This document shows, in pieces, positions 1-9,574 of a stretch of 64,000 nucleotides of DNA. The translations under genes were made by a program, and so were the position numbers. The stretch is from positions 18,109,110-18,173,109 of the forward strand of contig NC_134030.1 of the NCBI RefSeq assembly GCF_964204645.1. The letters are read 5' to 3'. Source of the DNA: Tubulanus polymorphus. Lineage: Eukaryota; Nemertea; Palaeonemertea; Tubulaniformes; Tubulanidae. The notes under the pieces are model-generated. The model worked only from the letters and a program-made list of their open reading frames with translations. It did no database searches and was not told the origin of the DNA. Every line of letters starts with the position of its first letter. Positions within the stretch are counted from its first letter, which is position 1.

Positions 1-661
1 AGCGTTGTTAAAGATATGGGTTATAAATTATCAAATATATGTTTAGAATATGACACAGTAACTAATGAAAATATTGCTAGCACAATTCAAACTCAATACA
101 ATCAAGGATTTTCATTATTTTATGATTATATTGATAAATTTAAAACTGTAACTATTAATGCAAATTATTCTCAAATGAATTAATGAGAATACTAACTTCC
201 CAAGAAGATCTATTAAAGGTAAATTAATATTTTTTACCATTGCAACAAATTCTAATGGCGCAATAAAGGTTGATAATTATTATAATCCTGAAATAACAAA
301 AGTAGAAATAACTATCGAAGGAATAGCAAATAAAATATTTTGTCAAGGAATGAGAATGATAGATCAGTGGCCAGAAATTAGAAAACATTTTATGAATGAA
401 AAAGTAAAATCATTTGAAAATTGTAATATTAATCAAATTGATTATTATACCGGCAATAAATATGCATTATGGTTAGATTTTAGAACAACAGAGGATAATT
501 CATTACATGGTTCTGGGAAAAAACTACAAAATACTAAAGATGGAATACAATTATTCATGACAAAGAATAAAGGAATCAAAAATTTCAAAATGCACATTTA
601 TATTATATCTGACGCACAATTAAATATTGTAAATTCACAATTAGATAGTATTCAATATTAG
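1..661 (+). pseudogene. Polinton major capsid protein, C-terminal remnant (frameshifted)
   Basis: Two adjoining frames look like one gene. Frame 1 is open from the window edge to a stop at 181-183; frame 2 is open from about 182 to the stop at 659-661. The second part carries a block resembling the C-terminal region of Polinton double jelly-roll capsid proteins: a YALWLDFRT motif followed by LHGSG, then a DAQLNI motif close to the C-terminus. The frame change near 180 is either a real one- or two-base indel or an assembly error; as it stands the reading frame is broken. The 5' part lies outside the window. The integrase start follows 30 bases after the stop, a virus-like compact arrangement. 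The assignment rests on motif memory and not on an alignment. Confidence 0.65.
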
Positions 662-691
662 AAATATAAAGTTAAAATTAAGGATATATAA

Positions 692-1819
692 ATGGGTGGT
701 AAAAAAACTCCTAATACTAAAGAACAATATTTAAGAAATTTATATTACAACCCTGAGTGTTCGGTTGCTTATTCTTCTACTAAAAACATATGGCGTCAAG
801 TAAAACAAGATAAATTAGATAAGACAATCCCACAAAATTTAGTTAAATATAAAGATATAAATGAATTTATGTTAGAACAACCAACATACACAACACATAA
901 AAAAATTGTTAGAAAATATAAAACTCGTAAAACTATGGTAAGTTATGTAGATCAACAGTGGCAAGGAGATTTAATTGATATGAAAAATGTTAAGAAAGAT
1001 AATGATGATTATTGGTGGTTATTGAATATAATTGATATTTTTAGTCGTTATGTATGGAGCTTCCCACTTTATAGAAAAGATGCTGTACAAACATCAAATT
1101 TTTTAAGAAAATTTCTTTCGGATGATAAACTAAAACCAGAAAAAATACAATTTGATGATGGAAAAGAGTTTGATAATTCACTTGTTCATGAACTCTTAGA
1201 TAATCATAATATTAAATATTTTTCAACAAAATCGGATAAAAAAGCAGCAGTTGTTGAACGATTTAATAGAACATTAAGAACAAGAATGTGGAAATATTTT
1301 ACAGCAAATAATACTTTTAAATGGATTGATGTTTTACCAAAATTGATAGAAGGATATAATAATTCTTATCATTCTTCTATTGGAATGAAACCTATTAATG
1401 CTAGAAAACCTGAAAATGCTGAAATTGTTTGGAATAATTTATATGGAGCATTTCTTGTAGATGATTTTGGTGAACCTAAATTTAAAGTTGGTCAAAATGT
1501 TAGAATTTCTAAGTATAAAAAGATATTTGACAAAGGATACGATCGAAATTTTACTAGGGAAATATATAAAATAAAAAAGGTAATAACAACAAAACCATAT
1601 GTCTATAAATTAGAAGATTTAGATGGTGAAGAAGTTGATGGCTACTTTTACGAAGAAGAATTAAGTTTAACTACTGAAAATCTAGAACAAGAATATAAAA
1701 TTGAAAAAGTATTAAAAACAAAAACTATTAAAAGAAAAAAATATTCTTTAGTAAAATGGGTTGGATGGCCAGATAAATTCAATGAATGGATATTATCAAG
1801 TAAAATTAAAAATACATAA
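692..1819 (+). CDS. Polinton retroviral-type integrase with C-terminal chromodomain
   Basis: 375 residues from an ATG, uninterrupted. It catalyses strand transfer of the element's ends into host DNA in the nucleus. The RNase H-fold core runs from about residue 85 to 235. The acidic triad is readable as D93 (WQGDLIDM), D155 (FDDGKEF) and E189 (VVERFNRT), with about 33 residues between the second D and E, as in D,D-35-E integrases. Residues 265-325 (FKVGQNVRIS ... GYFYEEEL) match the SH3-like segment usual in Polinton integrases. Residues 335-372 form a chromodomain (YKIEKVL ... YSLVKWVGW ... NEWI), which in other integrases targets modified chromatin. I do not see a complete HHCC zinc finger at the N-terminus. 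Its stop codon abuts the next ATG. All catalytic residues are present, so this frame could still be functional although its neighbours are broken. Confidence 0.9.
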   Translation: MGGKKTPNTKEQYLRNLYYNPECSVAYSSTKNIWRQVKQDKLDKTIPQNLVKYKDINEFMLEQPTYTTHKKIVRKYKTRKTMVSYVDQQWQGDLIDMKNVKKDNDDYWWLLNIIDIFSRYVWSFPLYRKDAVQTSNFLRKFLSDDKLKPEKIQFDDGKEFDNSLVHELLDNHNIKYFSTKSDKKAAVVERFNRTLRTRMWKYFTANNTFKWIDVLPKLIEGYNNSYHSSIGMKPINARKPENAEIVWNNLYGAFLVDDFGEPKFKVGQNVRISKYKKIFDKGYDRNFTREIYKIKKVITTKPYVYKLEDLDGEEVDGYFYEEELSLTTENLEQEYKIEKVLKTKTIKRKKYSLVKWVGWPDKFNEWILSSKIKNT

Positions 1820-2245
1820 ATGAATAAGGAATTATTCATATTTGAGCCTCATAATATGTTAATTTCTGGTGTAACAGATTGTGGAAAAACTTATTTTATA
1901 TTAAATTTATTAGAAACTGTTTATAAAAACTGTTTTGATAATATAGTATTATTTTGTCCAACATATGAATTTAATCAAACTTATGATAGAAATATTACTA
2001 GAAATAATAAATTTATTATATTAGATCCTAAAACAGTAAAAGAAAATTTAGATAATTGTATTAAAATAGCAATTGATATTTATAAAGGATCAAATACATT
2101 ATTCATTATAGATGATTGTGCTAATCTACATGATTCAAAAGTTAGAGAAAGTGAGTTATGTTATTTAGCTTTTTCTGGTAGACATTTTGGGATAACAACA
2201 TGGGTTTTAAATCAAAAATATAATTCAATTGTTAAAGACTTATGA
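1820..2245 (+). pseudogene. Polinton A32-like genome-packaging ATPase, C-terminally truncated
   Basis: 141 residues from an ATG placed directly after the integrase stop. FtsK/HerA-type packaging ATPases pump viral DNA into capsids. A Walker A motif is at residues 17-24 (GVTDCGKT), a Walker B motif at 94-99 (LFIIDD), and a sensor-like segment GRHFGITTWVLNQ at 120-132 follows at the usual distance. Family members are normally well over 200 residues. This frame stops just after that segment, and an array of ~100-bp A+T-rich repeats begins within about 15 bases. The C-terminal part appears lost, probably when the repeats expanded or were inserted. The core motifs are intact but the protein is probably non-functional. 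Confidence 0.8.
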
Positions 2246-2259
2246 ATTTATTTAAATTC

Positions 2260-2526
2260 AACTAGCTTGTTAATCTAGTTGAATTCTAGTTACATTCTAG
2301 TTGAATTCTAGTTATTGGTAGTTGGAACAAAATCAACTAGATTTAACAATATTTTAACTAGCTTGTTAATCTAGTTTAATTCTAGTTACATTCTAGTTGA
2401 ATTCTAGTTGTTAGTAGTTGAAACAAAAATCAACTAGATTTAACAAGAAATAAACAAAAACAACAATATTTCAACTAGCTTGTTAATCTAGTTGAATTCT
2501 AGTTACATTCTAGTTGAATTCTAGTT
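2260..2526 (+). repeat. Three-copy A+T-rich tandem repeat inside the Polinton
   Basis: Three copies start at about 2260, 2356 and 2473 (spacing 96 and 117). Each begins AACTAGCTTGTTAATCTAGT and contains several internal CTAGTT / AACTAG words, so the unit is itself made of short inverted and direct repeats. The third interval is longer because of an extra A-rich stretch. The array lies between the truncated ATPase and the next frame. Confidence 0.9.
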
Positions 2527-2558
2527 GCAACAACACAACTAATTTATTTGTTATACAA

Positions 2559-2966
2559 ATGGTAGGTGAAAAGAAAATAAAATCTAAAAATGGTGATGTT
2601 CCAATTGAAAAAACTTTAGATGATTTAGGAATAAAAGAAAACAAATTAATTCCAGATGATGGTGCTTTAAATAATGTTACAACAAATAATAATTATGAAT
2701 ATTATCTTTATTGTAAACATCAATTAGAAATATTAATAGCATCTGGAAAATGTAAAAATTTTGTCGGTAAAAATTTAACTTATAATGAATTAGATACAAT
2801 GAAATCAGATGAAATTATTAGATTATTTAAGATTTATGAAGCCGCGAGAACAGCTAGAATTAATGACGCGATATCAGAAAATGTAGTAAAAGGTTATAGC
2901 AAATTATGTAATTATATACTACCAATTGAAGATGAAAATAGATTATATGTTGATTTAAAAAAATGA
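2559..2966 (+). CDS. Hypothetical protein of the Polinton fragment
   Basis: I do not recognise this 135-residue protein. The ATG at 2559 is the first in frame; the reading frame is open upstream into the repeat array, but that part is repeat sequence. The protein is charged, with a lysine-rich N-terminus (MVGEKKIKSKNGD), no membrane segment and no cysteine or histidine finger. A helical, charged stretch covers about residues 85-115 (TYNELDTMKSDEIIRLFKIYEAARTAR region). Its place among capsid, integrase and ATPase genes suggests a virion or accessory protein of the element. That is inference from position only. Confidence 0.5.
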   Translation: MVGEKKIKSKNGDVPIEKTLDDLGIKENKLIPDDGALNNVTTNNNYEYYLYCKHQLEILIASGKCKNFVGKNLTYNELDTMKSDEIIRLFKIYEAARTARINDAISENVVKGYSKLCNYILPIEDENRLYVDLKK

Positions 2967-2976
2967 TTATTTAGTT

Positions 2977-3150
2977 ATGACTGAATTAAATAAATGGATT
3001 GGATATTTATCATTTCAATTAGGTGGATTTATGACATTATTATCAACTGGGGTTATAACATTTTCAAATATTGAAAGTAAAAATATTTCTATAATAAGTG
3101 AGCGAGGTGGAAGAAGTGAAGAAAAAACCGAGATCACAGAAACAAATTGA
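2977..3150 (+). CDS. Small membrane-segment protein of the Polinton fragment
   Basis: 57 residues from an ATG ten bases after the previous stop. Residues 7-29 form a hydrophobic, glycine-containing segment (WIGYLSFQLGG followed by FMTLLSTGVITF) consistent with one transmembrane helix; the tail is polar and charged. Its last 50 bases overlap the next open frame in another phase. The two frames may originally have been one gene separated by an indel, or two overlapping genes. No family is recognised. Confidence 0.4.
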   Translation: MTELNKWIGYLSFQLGGFMTLLSTGVITFSNIESKNISIISERGGRSEEKTEITETN

Positions 3151-3490
3151 ATGGTCTCGGCAATTAGGAATTAAATCACAAGAATATAAAAAAGCTGTAA
3201 AAGAAAAAATAAGTAATAAAAATGTTAATAAAAATAGTGAAAATATTGTTATTTCTAATCCTTCTAATGATAGAATATTTGATAAATGTCTATATTTTAC
3301 AGTTGGATTTGTAATTGTATTCATTTTGATTGGGTGTAATTGGTATAAGAAATCAAATAAAATTCATGATATTAATAATTCTGATACAACTGCTATCAAA
3401 AATGAAAATACTTCTGAAATTCCAAAATTGACAATAAAAAAATGGATTAATATTTTAGAAAAAAAGCAAAAAAATAATTTTTTTAATTAA
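3098..3490 (+). pseudogene. Single-pass membrane protein frame lacking an ATG
   Basis: About 130 codons open from a stop at 3095 to the stop at 3488-3490, but the frame has no ATG anywhere. The only start-like codon near its beginning is a GTG, unlikely in a eukaryotic setting. The N-terminal third is rich in lysine and arginine (KKKPRSQKQIEWSRQLG); a clear hydrophobic helix (CLYFTVGFVIVFILIGC) lies near residues 67-83, followed by a polar tail. Basic head plus single helix resembles minor virion or membrane proteins of such elements, but I cannot name it. Missing start and overlap with the 2977 frame suggest a frameshift. Confidence 0.4.
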
Positions 3491-3609
3491 TTGAATATTA
3501 ATTGAATAGCTCACTACTTTTGTCTATCTATGCGGAGCAATTAAATTTTCCAGATAAGTCATTTCGGATTCTAGATATTCATTATTTTTATTAATTTATT
3601 TTTTTAAAT

Positions 3610-3890
3610 TTAATCAACAATTTCTAAATCATGATGTCCATCTTCATTTTTTCCATGATAGATTATTTTAAATCCTTCTAAATCTTTTAATTCCTCTGTA
3701 CTCAATGAAACCCATTTATCAGGTAAAAATACTTTAAATTCTCTCGATGTACTAACATTACAGTAGCTTAAATTAGCTGATACTTTCTCTCCATATTTAG
3801 TTTTTATCTTTTCTAATTTCAATATTTTATGTTCAATTTCTTTTGTAACATCAACTAACTTTTTTATTTCAAATTGTTTTTTGCTGGTTT
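3610..3890 (-). pseudogene. Minus-strand hypothetical protein cut at the element edge
   Basis: The frame is open from about 3897 down to a stop at 3610-3612 and contains no ATG, so its 5' end is missing. It ends in a small domain with the motif FKVFLPDKWVSL and a C-terminal tail LEIVD, preceded by a charged helical part. It is convergent with the plus-strand genes, consistent with the bidirectional gene arrangement of Polintons. The loss of its start coincides with the composition change near 3890, which supports that point as a breakpoint. Function unknown. Confidence 0.45.
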
Positions 3891-5686
3891 TATTCTGTTA
3901 TTTATTGTTGCTAAGAATGCTTTTCTATCTCCCATTTATAAGGAAAACAAATTACTTGTGGTGATGAGTGGGGATTACTTCCCCCTGTATATAACAAACA
4001 CGCTATTAACCGTTCTCACCCAAGCCTCACAGCATCTATTTATCTGGGCACAGTTGACACGCAATCACTGTACTACAGTAATAGCACACGCGTTAATAAC
4101 CGTTTTCAGTAGAGACTCACTGTATCGATCTATCCACGCGCAGCTGTTGTTACCCGCACTCACTGTATATGTGTATCACAGAGCAATCGTCCGTTCTCAC
4201 TAGAGCCTAGCTGTGATGAGTGGTGTCTCATACTCAATTGAATTATTACTTGTGGTGATGAGTGGTGTCTCGCCCTCTCGCCCTCTGATCTGAAAGCCCA
4301 CTTTGCCAATTACTTCGATGGATACCAAACTTTAAATGATACTGAAAATAATGCCGCTGTTTATAAACTTTTCAAGTCACAGCTATTTTCACTAACGTTC
4401 CCATTATATGTAGCAATCCTCCACGTAATATCAATTATGTCTGATATTGTGCAACTCGATACTAACGACTATAGCCGCGATCACGGGGAGACGATTTGAC
4501 CCGGGCGGCCAAATTGGCACGGATCAGCTCCGAGTCAAATTTGGCCCGTGCTTAATTTTAGAGAGCGCATTCGCACGCAAACCATTCACTCGATACTAAA
4601 CAATGCTTAAACAAAGCGAAGTGGATCATTTCCGGTACCAGTTGCAATTCACATGCTTAAATTTTGACCCGGACCTGGTCCGACGTTTTTGGTCGAGCCA
4701 AATTGGGCGTACTGATCCGCAGCAAGATTTCGTAGTGGCTAGAAAATGTTTGTAATGTGGATTTCCTGTATGCGTTGGTGGTCATTAATGGGTGTCAGAC
4801 AACAAACGATGGTAGTAAGCAAGTTGTTGTTTGATGCTTTAATCTATCAGCGCTGACCATAAATCAGCCTGAGGTAAAAATAATTCTTTCTCGGTTCTTC
4901 TGCTGCGATATCTGGCAAACATTCAGAAATCTTTTTATAAACTTAAGAATAGACGGAACCGTATTTGGTCGGAACAATGGGTTGCATTAATAATGTGGCT
5001 GGTGGAAGGATCGCGCTGTTACTTCATGAAATAAAAGTATGTGGAGACATTGTTGTTTTGCTTTATCCCGTATTGTAATAAAATTTATTTAGATAATGAA
5101 GTTCCGAATGAAAAGTATTTTAAATCATTCAAAAAGAAACAATGAGTGGTACCGTAATTTGAGACGAATGCTTAAGTTTTGAAAATATATTTAATTTGAG
5201 AATGTTAATAAAAAACAAAAGGTTTATAATCGCTCTAACGTTTTATGAAAATAAATTTGTGTTAAATGTTAATATTAGCTCTCTAAAAGTTTCTCTTGTT
5301 GTATACGTCTGTTGGTAACTCTCAGAGAATAGCTGTTCTCTCAACAATGATAAGCAAGGAGTGAGTAAATCATTCCGCGTCATGACAGGAGGGTTGGAAG
5401 GAAAAAGTTAGTTAGCAAATCAGTTTTGAAAACAATTTTAGATCAGCAAATCATTAATCGCAAATGTAAAATACTCCAGATAATCCGAATAATTAACGAT
5501 GTGTGGATGGTTAGGTTTTTTCTAGGGGACCTCCCTCCCCTTCAATTCGCTGTTTATAGACCTTATGAGAAAAAAAAAACTCTAATTCACCGAGTTGAAA
5601 CATGATAGTATCTGATTGCGGTAACTTTCACCCGGCGGTCTTATTTTACTGTTAACAGTATTTACTGCTATTGATAAACTGTTTAT
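3891..5686. other. Unique sequence without a recognised gene
   Basis: A 21-bp direct repeat (ATTACTTGTGGTGATGAGTGG) occurs at 3951 and 4245. From about 4278 to 4499 (plus) there is an open stretch of 74 codons with balanced codon use (HFANYFDGYQTLNDTE near its start) ending in TGA. It could be an exon or chance, and I do not recognise it. 4480-4740 contains a pair of imperfect inverted CCAAATTGG-containing segments. Nothing else stands out. Confidence 0.35.
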
Positions 5687-6049
5687 ATGTTTTTATATTT
5701 ACCCTGGACTGATAAACAAACTGTGTCACCAGATCTGATAAGAGACCATAATTCAAAATACCGATTATATAACCAGACCCTGACTGTTTTAGTCAAAGAT
5801 TTAAAACAATCGGGTTGGTGGGTCCATTTTGGTCCTCAGAATTTTGAAAGACAAAAATATTGCTGTCGCCTCAAAACTTTACACCGGTTTTATATGCGAG
5901 ATCACATTTGGACTCGAGTCACATCATTCTGTACTGAACTGAACTCTGATCTCAATAATTACCGAGATTCTCAGCAGGTCTATCGACGGTTTGCTCCTCG
6001 TCATCGCGAACATTTTCTGCATTTATTCCTGGAAAACTCTCCGCCATAG
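5687..6049 (+). CDS. Unrecognised 120-codon reading frame
   Basis: Open from an ATG at 5687 to a TAG at 6047-6049. The translation is rich in arginine, tyrosine and histidine (DLKQSGWWVHFGP, FERQKYCCRLKTLHRFYMRDH) with no membrane helix and no known motif. Its 3' end runs into a segment that is duplicated downstream, and the reading frame is not kept in the duplicate. It may be a chance frame; composition alone keeps it worth listing. Confidence 0.25.
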   Translation: MFLYLPWTDKQTVSPDLIRDHNSKYRLYNQTLTVLVKDLKQSGWWVHFGPQNFERQKYCCRLKTLHRFYMRDHIWTRVTSFCTELNSDLNNYRDSQQVYRRFAPRHREHFLHLFLENSPP

Positions 6050-6453
6050 TACCGTTTACTGAAAAACAGGATTAAAAATTCAGTCATTTTAATCTCAACA
6101 AGTGCAGACTTTTTCCTGACCTAAGTGTTTTGTCCAGTATTTACACAATCAGCCCCGACTCACATTCAGACGTCACAAGTTGAAAGTGACAAAATCGAGG
6201 AAACGAACAGCAACAGCTATCGACGGTTTGCTCCTCGTCATCGCTTGATTCATGTATCGTCAATGTACTATTGACGCCTAATTGAATATTTTCTGCATTT
6301 TCTGCATTTATTCCTGGATTACGATTACTCTCCGCCATAGTACCGTTTACTGAAAAACAGGATTTAGAATTCAGTTATTTTATCACAAGTGCAACACATT
6401 TTTCTGACCTAATTGTTTTGTCCAGTTTTTACACAATTAGCCTCTATGTAGCG
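5980..6453 (-). repeat. Two-copy duplication (~237 bp) carrying minus-strand start-codon frames
   Basis: The segment beginning CTATCGACGGTTTGCTCCTC at 5980 recurs at 6217 with indels. On the minus strand each copy has ATGGCGGAGAG followed by an open frame: 5952-6047 (about 31 codons) and 6141-6338 (65 codons). Both read MAES, then PGINAEN, then DDEEQTVD. Keeping this order despite indels between copies hints at a former first coding exon. The 55 bases at about 6160-6215 recur at 16116-16170. Confidence 0.6.
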
Positions 6454-8290
6454 TTTCGTAGTTAGTATACATTAAAACTCTGGCATGTCTCTGCATCTAC
6501 ATGGTACCTGAAAAATACTCACCGGACGAGCGTGTGTACTCGCTCGTACCAGGTTTAATCATCGTGGTAGCGTGATCCTCTTTTGTATCCTCAGAGTATA
6601 TATGTGTAAACGTGTACGTATGTAATAATGTATGTAAAATGGCGTCGCTACTAAGGGTTCGCCTGCGTCGCGTAAACAACGGGAAAGATGTTTATGAAGG
6701 GGTATACGACCACCACAGGAAGATATGTTTGTGTGTAGAATAACAAATGGCTCTCAGGCTTAACTCGACCTAGCACACGAGTAAGCATTTCCCGCAACCC
6801 CGGGTGTAGATTGCTGATAGATCCAGGAACGCAACGACTGGGCCGACTCGAAAACTACCCTCCGGGAACTAAGGATCGGACCCCAACCCTATATTAGAAC
6901 CTATAGATAGCGATGCGCACCCTTATGTCCACCAAATAACTCACTATCTCGTGGTTATACATGGACCCGAGTCGACCGTTAAACACACCACGTCACCCAC
7001 CCCCGACGTGGAATTTCCTCGCTTGAGCCTAAATTGGATAGCGGAATAAACGGACACCGCCCGTCACCCGAACGGGATTGCACTACGTTCCGCTGGACTC
7101 TATCCGTTCCGAGAGCGAGCCTCTACGCAGACCATGAACGCTCAGACCAAATCCACGGTTTTGCTACGGCCGACATACTCATACGGAATCGTTAATATAA
7201 TTTCACGTACTGCGACAGCAGCTTTTACTTAATCACAAGAAATCAACATACGTCATGCTCAAAGACAAGATAGGTTCATACTCTGCAAATGCTTACATAC
7301 TTACAAAAAGGGAAAAGACTATGCGATTGACACTTGCTATTAAACTTTAACCTCACACAACGAACACATATAGACCGCGGACATTACATAACCTTAAGGG
7401 TTGCCTATATGAATTTCATTTAAACTAAAGTACGCGCACATACAAACCGGCCTTAGAGGCCTATAATAAAAAGACAACGAAGACGATAATAGCTTATAAT
7501 GATATCAAAAGCAATGAATTAGACCCGTGTTAAATACTTAAGTATGAACGGGGAGAGAAGATAAGACTTAATACCACGGCTGTACAAAGTGTCAACTCGC
7601 ACCTGCCACAACCACCTGCGGCAAGGTGCTTTTCTAAGAAATTCGCAAAGGCCGCTGGGAATATTCCGTGTATCTGTAATGGCTGCCGCTTCAAGCAGTC
7701 GGCAAGCCGGCGCGAGCGTTCAATACCGATCCTTAACAGTCGATTATATTTCGAAAATGTATAGTAAGTAAAAACACAATATAGTTGTAATATGTGTGAG
7801 TAGTATTTATAATTAATTTCCTCTAAGAATTTACCCGTTTTAATCTCCACCGGCAAGCGAAAATAAACTTAATCTCCATCTTTTAGTCGCGTTGCTACCC
7901 GGAAGTAACTCTCAGCTGTTTCACTTTGTTTAGGCCTAAAATCCTCGGAAAATAGTAATAACACTACTCAAAGGGTATTTTACGACATATATGTCCGGGA
8001 AGAGTCTACTGCTGATCGGAGCATGCACTTTTTAGCTCCGACTAGCGCTGTGTGTGGCAAAAGCGAGTAGTAGTGTAGGCCTAAAATAGCAGGGAACACT
8101 AACAGTTCGTCAGTTGTCGGGTCGAGTAAGTTGGCACAGACAGTCTACTTAGCGATTAGAGCAGCAAATAGTAGTAGGCCTAGGCCCCAATGTCCTGTGG
8201 TTTTCTCAGAGAAAGAGACAAAAGGAAAGCCAATTTGTCTTACATGTCATCCTTAGGCCACGTGATTGGAATAGGCCTAGCCTATGAAAT
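6454..8290. other. Unique sequence without a recognised gene
   Basis: Mixed-composition DNA with several AGGCCTA words between 7930 and 8290. A minus-strand frame at 7530-7856 contains a hydrophobic C-terminal stretch but no motif I recognise. The words ACACCGCCCGTCACC near 7060 resemble a small-subunit rRNA motif, but the surroundings do not fit an rRNA gene. Confidence 0.3.
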
Positions 8291-8761
8291 CACAGGCACT
8301 TGAATATGGGCTTTGATAATGGATAAATATTTAATAATTCACCAGCGATATGTTATTCCTGACTTCGATAATCCGCCATGTTTTATAATGAAGTTACCCG
8401 TGATGCAACGCGTGCCCCTCGTCTAACTATACTATACAGAAAGGCTGGAAACGCTCCTATCTCCGTAATGCTTAAATCTACCCGCAACTATCGGGACAGC
8501 CGAACACTGCCGATGATTGCCGAAGTACGTCCCAAGTGTTAATTTTAATCCTGAAATACAAGGAGCGCCCATAATTTCAATTGTAGATGATTTTTTGGAA
8601 ATATTGACACTGTTTTAGCTCCGTTAAAGATTTCAACTGGCAACGAAATTGATTTTTGAAAATTTGCGATGCCACTTCGTGGTGTTTTTATCGTAAATTA
8701 CAATAAATTTTATCATTTTTAACACACCAACAAGGTCAAAGCCCATATTCAAGTGCCTGTG
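8291..8761. mobile_element. 471-bp MITE with perfect 26-bp TIRs and 7-bp target duplication
   Basis: The left end CACAGGCACTTGAATATGGG (continuing to 8316) is the exact reverse complement of 8736-8761. Both ends are flanked by the same 7 bases, ATGAAAT (8284-8290 and 8762-8768), a target-site duplication. The interior has no long frame, so it is non-autonomous and was mobilised by a transposase in trans. A 7-bp duplication does not fit the commonest superfamilies (hAT 8, Transib 5, Harbinger 3). Perfect TIRs suggest a fairly recent insertion. Confidence 0.92.
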
Positions 8762-9108
8762 ATGAAATTAAAAATTCTTGTCATTCGGGACTGGGACTGT
8801 GGGGGGCCGGGTGGCGAGATTCGTCTGACTGGGACTAGCGAAATTTGTCTTTGAGTCTGAGGTGCCATAAGTGAATCAATTTGTAAAAAGAAGCTGTCAC
8901 AAAAATTATTTCAGCTTTGTGCTAGTCAGTCCCTTGACCTCGATATTTTGTCTAAATTTTTGTTGTTGTACTCATTAGGACATAGCCTACTGGAGATGAC
9001 ATACTGCGATGATGCGATATTTCCAAGAGTTAAATTCAAGTGATGCCGATGTGAAGTAGAAAGGATTGTTGTAAGTAGATTAAGATTTTATTGAAACGTT
9101 TACAGCCG

Positions 9109-9544
9109 CTGACAGTAGAGCGAGCGGGAGGGATTAAACCCGAACATAAATCTACGGTTTAAAAACCATAGAGTTGCCCATTTCCCATCCACTTCTCTAC
9201 TGTCAGACAAACAGACAGATAGACTGACAGACAGACATAGACAAACAGAATACATTAATATTTAATCGGCTGACAGTAGAGCGAGCGGGAGGGATTAAAC
9301 CCGAACATAACTCTACGGTTCAAAAACCATAGAGTTGCCCATTTCCCATCCACTTCTCTACTGTCAGACAAACAGACAGATAGACTGACAGACAGACATA
9401 GACAGACAGAATACATTAATATTTAATCGGCTGACAGTAGAGCGAGCGGGAGGGATTAAACCCGAACATAACTCTATGGTTTAAAAACCATAGAGTTGCC
9501 CATTTCCCATCCACTTCTCTACTGTCAGACAAACAGACAGATAG
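9109..9544. repeat. 161-bp tandem repeat, about three copies, each a nested hairpin
   Basis: Copies start at 9109, 9270 and 9431 with exact 161-bp spacing. Within each, CTGACAGTAGAG and its reverse complement CTCTACTGTCAG enclose about 98 bp. An inner complementary pair (AACTCTACGGTT / AACCATAGAGTT) gives a second stem. The spacer is rich in ACAGACAGATAGAC. This looks like a small inverted-repeat element amplified in tandem. It lies directly 3' of the transposase gene at 9575-12045. Confidence 0.9.
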
Positions 9545-9574
9545 ACAGCCGTAAATCATGTTACACAAGCAAGA

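Larger units (their letters stand above)
1..3890 (+). mobile_element. Polinton/Maverick-type element fragment (virus-like)
   Basis: A strongly A+T-rich block with closely packed frames, unlike the mixed-composition DNA that follows. Capsid-like, integrase and A32-like packaging ATPase genes in one cluster are the hallmark of Polintons and related adintovirus-like elements. The left end runs off the window. The right end lies near 3880-3900, where composition changes and a minus-strand frame (3610-3890) loses its 5' part. No terminal inverted repeat is visible at that edge, so the copy is truncated or rearranged. A frameshift in the capsid gene, a cut-short ATPase and a frame without ATG show it is a decayed copy. 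No polymerase or protease gene is seen in the part present. Confidence 0.82.

Noticed and set aside
3874-4203. 109-codon frame starting at TTG
   Set aside because: No ATG at its start, spans the Polinton boundary, and has no motif; likely chance.
7050-7080. Ribosomal RNA fragment (ACACCGCCCGTCACC)
   Set aside because: Only a short motif match; flanking bases do not follow small-subunit rRNA.
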